DNA of 64,000 bases from Zerene cesonia (taxonomy: Eukaryota > Arthropoda > Insecta > Lepidoptera > Pieridae), in the NCBI RefSeq assembly GCF_012273895.1, contig NC_052126.1:6213218-6277217 (forward strand), read 5' to 3'. The translations under genes and the position numbers were made by a program. This document shows positions 56,366 to 64,000 of the stretch, piece after piece. Position 1 is the first letter of the stretch. Each line of letters starts with the position of its first letter. Under the pieces are notes generated by a model. That model saw only the letters and a program-made list of their open reading frames with translations. It ran no database searches and was not told where the DNA came from.

Positions 56366-56971
56366 GACCTCAATTTTAAGGTCATTGACCGTAATGTTAC
56401 TAACTGTAAATAATTAAATACGTCTCAAAAGTCTCTTAAAGTAGGATGCATTATTTTTAAATAAATGATGTTTAAAATGTTGATGAAACAAATTATTTCA
56501 TATTTAAATCTTTTTAAGTATATTAACAAAATATATTCGATTCCCACGATATTTAAGGAATAAAAATAAAAACGAACGTTTTCTTATTTTATTTTTATAA
56601 AATTAAAAATAGAAAACGAAAAAAACTGTTTTTATGTTTGTTATTTTAAACGCCAATGAATGTCATAAAATCTAAATTATCCGTATTGATTGGAATTTTT
56701 CTGAATATTTCGCAGATTAATTGAGGTCATTCGTAAGCATTTATTTAATTAAATACTATATTAGGTCTATTTCTGCATTGGATATTTAAATAGATATCAT
56801 ATTACAAAATGATATACAATATTCAACAAAATAACATAAATTAAAAAAATGCGATTATCTATTGTGAGTTATATTTTAATTAAATAATTTCCCATGGATA
56901 TAAATTTCATCTTACACCAGAAATATAAAGATTTAATTATTTAATATCGTTCATTTTTTAATTTTTTAACG

Positions 56972-57010
<39 letters not shown>

Positions 57011-58804
57011 GGTTACTTTAACACCAAATCCAGAGAACCTAATTTGATTAAAATTGACAAACATCCCCCCTTTTATTTAACTTGTCTCTGTACGTTTGTT
57101 TGACTCGAAGAAATTGCTGTATGGCGATAAGGTCGCCACTTGCTTAAATTTATAATTAGGTTATGGTATATGAAGTTTTAGAGTAATAAACTACGGATAT
57201 AAGCATATTTTTATTGTTCTGCGTATATTTTTCCAACGTAAATTATAAGAATAAATTCCAGAAATTTTAAAGAAGGAAAAAAAATAGTATATCAACACCA
57301 CATTATCGTACGGTTTCTATAAGTACACTCTAAAATCTTAAATTTGAGGAGAGAAACAGAATTTCAAATATTACCAGCTACATAACAAACAAGGAAAACA
57401 ATAAACCTTATTGATAAGATCTGAATTGATGAATTAATTCGTCGCTTTTATTATTTTTATAGTTTAAAAATATTCTATTAACATAATCAGATATATCTAA
57501 CGGCACGTGATTGCATATGATTGTTAAAATATAAAATAAATAAATAAAATGTTAAATGCGTTTATTTTTTCAAAACTTCGCTGAATATCACTGAATAAAC
57601 TAGATTCTAGGTGTGCACCTCACTTCAATAAACTCGACCCCATTTTCAATACATTTTACATTTTAAGAGAAATAAATCGGTTATCGAATCATAGTTAGTT
57701 AAAACATAATTACTTAGTACAAAGTTTGCAATAGAATTTATTTGTTTAATAATATTGTTAAATAAGTAATAATTACTATTCATACGACTGAACCAGCGAG
57801 TAACTTGGCAGTGGTAATTCTTTCAAGTGTCTGTAAGGTAACAATTTAAAATGTTAAGGCAAAAATAAGAAGGCCTTTTTTAACAAATAATTCAACATAA
57901 AATATATATAAAATCTATTTTAAAAAAATAATTATACAATTTAAATTCCATTTCTGGTAAACAAGAAGTATGCGAAAATAAAATATGTTTATTGCAACTA
58001 GTATGACCTTGGATATGTTTTATCATAGTTATATATATTTAGCATTTTTGAAAGTAACAATTCGAATATTTCTTATAAATACATAGAAAAATAATTCAAG
58101 TAGGGGATAGCTGGTGTTTTACGGAGTAATTCGTGACTTAACGTGACTGATATTAAATTCAATTGTTTTTTAGTACAATTGGTCGGTTTAACCTTGCCAA
58201 ATTATAGATTTGTAAATTTTCATTTTCCTGCAAACAATTTATTTAAATATTTTACTTAAAACTATATATCGATATAGTTATACCATTTAAATAAATCTGT
58301 TGTCTAATAGACTTGAAATAAATCTGAGTGTTCTGTTTTATCTTTTAGTTAAATTGAGAAATAATGTAGATGGCAGACATGATCAAACTATCAGGGACAC
58401 TATCATCAAGCGATGAAACCTTATTCTGTATCGTTTGTATAAAAAAATAATAAAGGGAAATAAACAGCATAGCGACAACCCTAACAAAACCGAACTCATT
58501 ATTGACACTATAAATTCTAACGCACATTTTTAAACCCCGCGTAGCTGTGTGCGTTCACACACATACGCAACTAATTTACAATCGATTTTGAAAAAGCGCC
58601 AGATAAAATTGTATTGTGTATGTTTAGTTCCATTAAATGAAGCGTGGGTTATTTTCTAATTAATTAGCAGGAGCGTGCTGCTTTGGGACTCGCGAAATTT
58701 TATATCTTGTTATTTAATTTCAAACTATCATTCTTAACCCATAGGAATTAAGACTGAATCGTGACATATTGAAGGTGCTAATTTTAGTTAGTGATATTTT
58801 TATC
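56366..58804. other. Very AT-rich, no gene seen
   Basis: (AT)n microsatellite at 56980-57008. Nothing else recognised. Confidence 0.4.
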
Positions 58805-59971
58805 TACACTACTATTATAATCAGTATTTGTATTTTTGTATGTTTGTAACGTTTCACGCAAGAACTACTGCACGGATTAAAAAATTCTTTCAGCATTGGA
58901 AGGCTGCAACTCCATTGAGTGCAATATATATATATATANNNNNNNNNNNNNNNNNNNNNNNNNNNNNNNNNNNNNNNNNNNNNNNNNNNNNNNNNNNNNN
59001 NNNNNNNNNNNNNNNNNNNNNNNNNNNNNNNNNNNNNNNNNNNNNNNNNNNNNNNNNNNNNNNNNNNNNNNNNNNNNNNNNNNNNNNNNNNNNNNNNNNN
59101 NNNNNNNNNNNNNNNNNNNNNNNNNNNNNNNNNNNNNNNNNNNNNNNNNNNNNNNNNNNNNNNNNNNNNNNNNNNNNNNNNNNNNNNNNNNNNNNNNNNN
59201 NNNNNNNNNNNNNNNNNNNNNNNNNNNNNNNNNNNNNNNNNNNNNNNNNNNNNNNNNNNNNNNNNNNNNNNNNNNNNNNNNNNNNNNNNNNNNNNNNNNN
59301 NNNNNNNNNNNNNNNNNNNNNNNNNNNNNNNNNNNNNNNNNNNNNNNNNNNNNNNNNNNNNNNNNNNNNNNNNNNNNNNNNNNNNNNNNNNNNNNNNNNN
59401 NNNNNNNNNNNNNNNNNNNNNNNNNNNNNNNNNNNNNNNNNNNNNNNNNNNNNNNNNNNNNNNNNNNNNNNNNNNNNNNNNNNNNNNNNNNNNNNNNNNN
59501 NNNNNNNNNNNNNNNNNNNNNNNNNNNNNNNNNNNNNNNNNNNNNNNNNNNNNNNNNNNNNNNNNNNNNNNNNNNNNNNNNNNNNNNNNNNNNNNNNNNN
59601 NNNNNNNNNNNNNNNNNNNNNNNNNNNNNNNNNNNNNNNNNNNNNNNNNNNNNNNNNNNNNNNNNNNNNNNNNNNNNNNNNNNNNNNNNNNNNNNNNNNN
59701 NNNNNNNNNNNNNNNNNNNNNNNNNNNNNNNNNNNNNNNNNNNNNNNNNNNNNNNNNNNNNNNNNNNNNNNNNNNNNNNNNNNNNNNNNNNNNNNNNNNN
59801 NNNNNNNNNNNNNNNNNNNNNNNNNNNNNNNNNNNNNNNNNNNNNNNNNNNNNNNNNNNNNNNNNNNNNNNNNNNNNNNNNNNNNNNNNNNNNNNNNNNN
59901 NNNNNNNNNNNNNNNNNNNNNNNNNNNNNNNNNNNNNNATATATGCAACACGGGTGAAGCCGGGGATCTAG
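58805..59971 (+). mobile_element. Helitron-like element containing the 1000-N gap
   Basis: Left: TCTACACTACTATTATAATC, GTTTCACGCAAGAACTACTG, then (TA)n up to the gap. Right: ATATATGCAACACGGGTGAA, GCCGGGGATCTAG (CTAG 59968-59971). Confidence 0.65.
58939..59938. other. Assembly gap, 1000 N
   Basis: AT dinucleotide repeats lie on both sides, so the gap is probably an expanded microsatellite and its length a placeholder. Confidence 0.95.
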
Positions 59972-60127
59972 ATATTATTAAAAATGCTATGTTAAAGCCC
60001 AAACCTATAAGTGTTATAGTATCTCAGTAAGGTGTATCTTCGATTTTTGGATAATATAGTGATGATGACTACCATTTCAACCTGACTCTGCTCGCGTTGA
60101 AATAATATAAAAATAAAAACAAACTGT

Positions 60128-60345
60128 CACAGGCCCATATCCTTTTCCTTAGTCTTCCCATTTCTTTCCTTACTTCTTCGCATCTATCCTTTCGTTATCC
60201 TTTACCTTTAAAGTCGGCAATCCATTTGCAGAGACGTAAGCCCTCTGCGAATAGCCTTATGCCTCTGCAGATGTTCAGGGGCGGTGGTAGCGCTTCCCAT
60301 CAGGCGACCCACCAGCTCCTTTACCGACAATGACATAAAAATAAC
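60128..60345 (+). mobile_element. Family B retroposon, 5'-truncated, subfamily II
   Basis: AGGCCCATATCCTTTTCCTT, TTTAAAGTCGGCAATCC, GCCTCTGCAGATGTTCAGG, CGACAATGACATAAAAAT. Confidence 0.7.
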
Positions 60346-60949
60346 ATTATTATTGTTTTTGTTAAAACACAGAAAGACTTTATGCTAAAACGCTAGATTT
60401 TTTGTAATTTTGAAGGAATATGCAGTTGACCATCCAAGGTCTAACAAGGCTTTTTGACAACCATCAAGTATTGTACGAAATAAAGAATAAAAGTGCATGC
60501 GGTTTTATTCGCGAGTGTAACTAGCTAGGCTAGCAGCATATCCCGATGGTTCACTGGTTCGATTCCCAGGTTCAGTGCTCAGGAGAAAAAAAGTGTAATT
60601 CGTCATAAGGAAATTTATCACCTAGACCTAGACCTTATAGAGTAGCACCATAAAGAGTAGCTTGACTAATTTTGATATTACTAACTTATTAAAACCACTT
60701 ACTTAAACGTACATAATTCACAGTAACTAAGTTACCAACTATCAATACTTACAAACACTTGAACTTATCATCACATCCGGTTCGGATCGGCGCAGCGTGG
60801 TGCAAATGAACAAACACTATCACTTTCGACACAGCACTACCGAATAAGTAAGGTAACAATTATATTTTTAAAAAAAGCGTTTAAAATCCGTTTAAAAATT
60901 TATAATTTATTAAAATAGTTGACAGTTGACTTCAGTTTCTTTCCGGCTC
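60346..60949. other. Unique DNA with a B-box-like remnant
   Basis: GGTTCGATTCC within ACTGGTTCGATTCCCAGGT near 60555-60570 looks like the T arm of a tRNA-derived SINE remnant; no A box. 60875-60910 is a family C piece (GCGTTTAAAATCCGTTTAA). No gene. Confidence 0.4.
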
Positions 60950-61060
60950 TTTGCTGTGGAAACTGCATTCTGAACCGGTGGCAAAACTTAAAACTGTGTT
61001 ATGATTCAAAAGTGTTTCTATAAGAAATCTCATTACATAAATAAATGTTTGAGTTTGCGG
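60950..61060 (+). mobile_element. LINE 3' UTR piece, family W
   Basis: GAAACTGCATTCTGAACCGG, TGGCAAAACTTAA, GATTCAAAAGTGTTTCTAT; compare 41437. Confidence 0.45.
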
Positions 61061-61085
61061 ACCGGCTATAGTTTTATCAAGATAA

Positions 61086-61283
61086 TCGCTGCGCCCCGCG
61101 GTTTCACCCGCGTAAGTCCGTATCCCGTAGGAATATCGGGATAATAAGTTGCCTATATGTTATTCCAGTTGTCCAGCTGTCTAAGTACCAAATTTTATTA
61201 CAATCGGTTCAGTAGTTTCTGCGTGAAAGAGCAACAAACACACACACATCCTCACAAACTTTCGCATTTATAATATTAGTAGA
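61086..61283 (-). mobile_element. Helitron family A, nearly full length
   Basis: GCGCCCCGCGGTTTCACCCG through AACAAACACACACACATCC to TATAATATTAGTAGA; the CTAG end is mutated to CTCG-like sequence. Confidence 0.8.
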
Positions 61284-61439
61284 AAGGATATTTAGTACCA
61301 GTATTATTGGAAGATTTGAGAGTTTTATTTGTTTAGAACATTAAAGTCTCTCCTCATTATTAATATTAAAATATTGGCGTTATCTTGATTAATTGTAGTT
61401 TTACATGTATTTTCACTAACCTTTTATTTCTTTTCTATT

Positions 61440-61575
61440 TATATGACCATATATAAGGTTGCCTGGAAGAGATTGCTCGACCGCCTTACAGTGCATATTA
61501 TGTGCCGGCATGGTCTTTTTTTTCCAATGTCAATTTATTTTTCGGTAATATGTACTATAAAGAATAAATAAATAA
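61440..61575 (+). mobile_element. LINE 3' tail, family M
   Basis: AAGGTTGCCTGGAAGAGATT, GACCGCCTTACAGTGC, AATAAATAAATAAG. Confidence 0.55.
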
Positions 61576-62069
61576 GACTACATAAAATATTTTGATCAAA
61601 TGTCTGATGTGAAATTATTTTTATCAGCTACTACATAAAAATAATATCATATTTGGTCCAGTCGTTTTAGAGCTACCCTCAAAAGTACATACAAATGTTA
61701 AATAAATAAATAACTCCAATACGAGTCAACGTTACTGTTATATTTTTATAAACAATTTAATTACATTTAAAATTATTGTTAACTCCCATAAATTAGTCAT
61801 TCATGGCTACCGAGTCATTAATAGATTAATTTATGACTACTTTATGACGTCATTAACGACGAATCATTTTATCACATTCTTCAAACAAGCTGATTAAAAT
61901 TCAGTTATTATCTTACTGTCTACTTCAAAGGTTATTTCTTTAACATATTCTAAACTTACGGAAATTATAAATAAAAATATTTTTTTTTTAACTAGGTATT
62001 ATGTTGGTATTATTTTAAGAAGAAATCAAATGATTCAGACATTCTGTTGTCTATAGACTGTAAAATATA

Positions 62070-62111
62070 CTAGCGGTCCACCCCGGATTCGCCCGTCGTA
62101 CATATATAGCC
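62070..62111 (-). mobile_element. Helitron-like family F, 3' end only
   Basis: CTAGCGGTCCACCCCGGATT, CGCCCGTCGTACATATATAGCC, cut by the family A copy that follows. Confidence 0.6.
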
Positions 62112-62113
62112 TA

Positions 62114-62314
62114 CTAGCTGCGCCCCTCGGTTTCACCCGCGTAAGTCCGTATCCCGTAGGAATATAGAGATAAAAAAGTTGCCTATATGTTATTCCAGTT
62201 GTCCAGCTATCTAACTACCAAATTTCATTGCAATCAGTTCAGTGGTTTTTGTGTGAAAGAGTAATAAATACACACACATTCTTACAAACTTTCGCATTTA
62301 TATTATTAGTAGGA
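62114..62314 (-). mobile_element. Helitron family A, full length
   Basis: CTAG 62114-62117 to GGA 62314; A before and T after. Confidence 0.85.
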
Positions 62315-62524
62315 TTAGTAGGATAGGATAGTACTCGGATATAACGATAAATTAAACTATTTTATTTTACTTGATATATCAATCTTCAAAAAACCTGTCT
62401 TTCTGTTTGTCCAGGCTAATCTCAGACGAATCTCAAAGTGCAAGCAAACACACGTGCGCGAAGCTAGTGCGATCGCAATATTCAAATCACATTTCGTAAT
62501 GCACAGACAAATGTTTGTTCTAAT

Positions 62525-63005
62525 AATATCATCATCATCATCAGCCTATATATGATCCCACTGCTGGGACACAGGCCTCCTATGAGGGTTCAGGCCATAA
62601 TCCACCACGCTGGCCAAGTGCGGGTTGGCAGATGTCACATGTCGTCGAACTTTTGATTCATGGACATGCCGGTTTCCTCACGATGTTTTCCTTCACCGTT
62701 TCGAGCAGTGGTGATGTGAACAACGTGCAGATAAATCACACTAATATTATAAACGTGAAAGTTTGTTTGTTTGTCTGTTTGTGTGTCAATCACGCTGAAA
62801 CTACCTAACGTATTTTGATGTAATTGGTATACAGACAGGGTATGAGCTGTCTTGGGTGATAGAATACTTTTTATCCCGATTAAACGCTCTCTTGGGATAA
62901 ATCAGGAATCTTGATATCCGGGCGGAGCCGTGAGTTGCCGGGTCTTGAACTCCCAACTTGTCGCTTCAAGTCCGACGTTCTAACCACTGAGCCACTGCTC
63001 TCTGT
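62525..63005 (-). mobile_element. tRNA-derived SINE, family D, split by Helitron E
   Basis: Tail CATCATCATCATCAGCC, GTCACATGTCGTCGAAC, CATGCCGGTTTCCTCACG, GTTTTCCTTCACCG; then the insertion 62736-62928; then TGAGTTGCCGGGTCTTGAAC and the A box (62984-62994, minus). Confidence 0.8.
62736..62928 (+). mobile_element. Helitron-like family E inside SINE D
   Basis: Starts TCACACTAATATTATAAACG after an A; interior matches 17632-17842; stops at GGGCGGAGCCG without a CTRR end, so its 3' end and some SINE bases are lost. Confidence 0.75.
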
Positions 63006-63384
63006 TGCTTCTCTTTAAATCACATAATAAGTATAAACCAGCAGTCGGCAATAAATCCCGAGTTTCCGCGTTGTAAACAATTAAAATCCTCTAATTAGCG
63101 CAAAATAAAGCACAATTAGCGATTGTAAAGTTAAGAAAAATACAATAATAATGCATCTCGCTTTATTGACAGTTATTTTTCATTAACACGTCTCGTAAAA
63201 ACGGTTTATGCGATAATGTGACTGTGTGGGTGCGAAATGTTCTCTTTTAACCGACTTCAAGAAAAGGTGGTTCTCATGACTGTATTCTTGTATTTGCTGA
63301 TAATTTTTTGTTTTTTTTTTTATTTAGTACACTTATTCAAATATTGATGACAATACGATAATTTCATGTTTATCTTATTATCCT
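63006..63384. other. Unique DNA, no gene seen
   Basis: A family N end (AACCGACTTCAAGAAAAGG) at 63250-63270. Confidence 0.35.
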
Positions 63385-63560
63385 GACTTTTGCCCGCGGC
63401 TTCGCGTTGAATTCGGGGTAGTTTAATAGATTTTATCAAATATATGAACCTTTTTCTTTAATCACTCTATAAAGACCGCATCAAAATCCATAGTTTTAAA
63501 GTTAGCATACAAAGAAATATAGGGACAGAGAAAGCGACTTTGTTTTATGCTTTGTATTAA
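63385..63560 (-). mobile_element. Helitron-like element, family I
   Basis: TTTGCCCGCGGCTTCGCG, GAATTCGGGGTAGTTTAAT, GACCGCATCAAAATCC, GGGACAGAGAAAGCGACTTT. Confidence 0.6.
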
Positions 63561-63688
63561 TGAGGACCGTCAGGATCAAATAATTTCCATACGTATACTC
63601 TGTATAAGAGCGAGTGAGACAGTTGTTATTATTATAGCTGTTTCTGTCATTGTAGCGTGTTTTTAGTTTTATTTATAACTGTATTTAT

Positions 63689-63855
63689 CTATACTAATAT
63701 TATGAAGCTGTAGAGTTTATTTGTTTGTTTGAGCGCACTAATCTCAGGAACTACTGGTCCGATTTGAAAAATTCTTTCAGCGTTAAATAGCCCATTTATT
63801 GATGAAGGCTATAGGCTACATATGTACCACGGGCGAAGCCGGGGCGGACCGCTAG
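63689..63855 (+). mobile_element. Helitron-like element, family F, full length
   Basis: Starts TCTATACTAATATTATGAAG, ends GGGCGGACCGCTAG (63852-63855), A before and T after. Confidence 0.85.
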
Positions 63856-64000
63856 TTATTTATAAAGTTAATATTGTCACAGTATTGTATAACACATCCC
63901 AGTCACGCTGTTTCACCTTACATATTAGTTCAGTTAACTGTTTGATGCATGTGAAACGGCATGATTCATACGTTTGGTGTGCATGACACAGTAACTGCTG

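Noticed and set aside
58828..60030. Open frames of 350-400 codons
   Set aside because: They consist of the 1000-N gap.

Overview
The window looks like lepidopteran (butterfly or moth) nuclear DNA. It is AT-rich and almost empty of genes. It is packed with short interspersed elements of types known from Lepidoptera: non-autonomous Helitrons that begin TC, end CTAG (CTRR) and sit between A and T; tRNA-derived SINEs with intact pol III A and B boxes; poly-A retroposons; and tails of non-LTR retrotransposons. The species cannot be named from what is visible. There are two assembly gaps: 10 N at 5931-5940 and 1000 N at 58939-59938.

Only two host genes can be supported. (1) On the minus strand, 7139 to 5438, lies a secreted Gly/Ala/Ser/Tyr-rich repetitive protein, silk-, cuticle- or egg-covering-like. 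Its last part consists of units of about 75 residues (225 bp). The 10-N gap falls inside a unit and breaks the frame. Spacing of the repeats says the true gap is 33 nt (or 33 plus a multiple of 225). (2) On the plus strand at 37687-37789 lies a first coding exon. A GC-rich, CCAAT-box and E2F/YY1-motif promoter precedes it, and a strong GTGAGT splice donor follows it at 37790. No later exon was found in the remaining 26 kb, so intron 1 is very long or the gene leaves the window. Together with a Met/His-rich, low-complexity N-terminus this fits a developmental or nuclear regulator, but the gene is not identified.

Layout. 1-5.2 kb: nested Helitron/retroposon, degenerate LINE tails, an inverted-repeat element. 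5.2-7.3 kb: the repetitive secreted protein, with a Helitron fragment about 50 bp upstream of its ATG. 7.3-15 kb: dense small elements, including a Helitron inserted in a tRNA-like SINE. 15.5-21 kb: mostly unique AT-rich DNA with a few GC-rich patches. 21-27 kb: more elements, a 100-bp AT tract and a LINE remnant. 27-32.4 kb: mostly unique DNA with palindromic factor-like sites and one full-length SINE. 32.4-36.7 kb: element cluster. 36.9-37.8 kb: promoter and first exon. 37.8-64 kb: presumed intron 1 or downstream DNA, alternating repeat clusters (40-46, 49.5-53, 60-64 kb) with unique stretches that hold several GC-rich, possibly regulatory islands (39.1, 42.2, 52.7, 55.9 kb).

No wholly new gene system is evident. 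The most informative things are the repeat-based prediction for the gap in the secreted-protein gene, several nested insertions whose empty-site structure can be read directly, a hairpin in the commonest retroposon with matching changes in its two arms, and non-repeat GC islands with YY1/Pho-, E2F-, RFX- and TALE-type sites around an unidentified gene.
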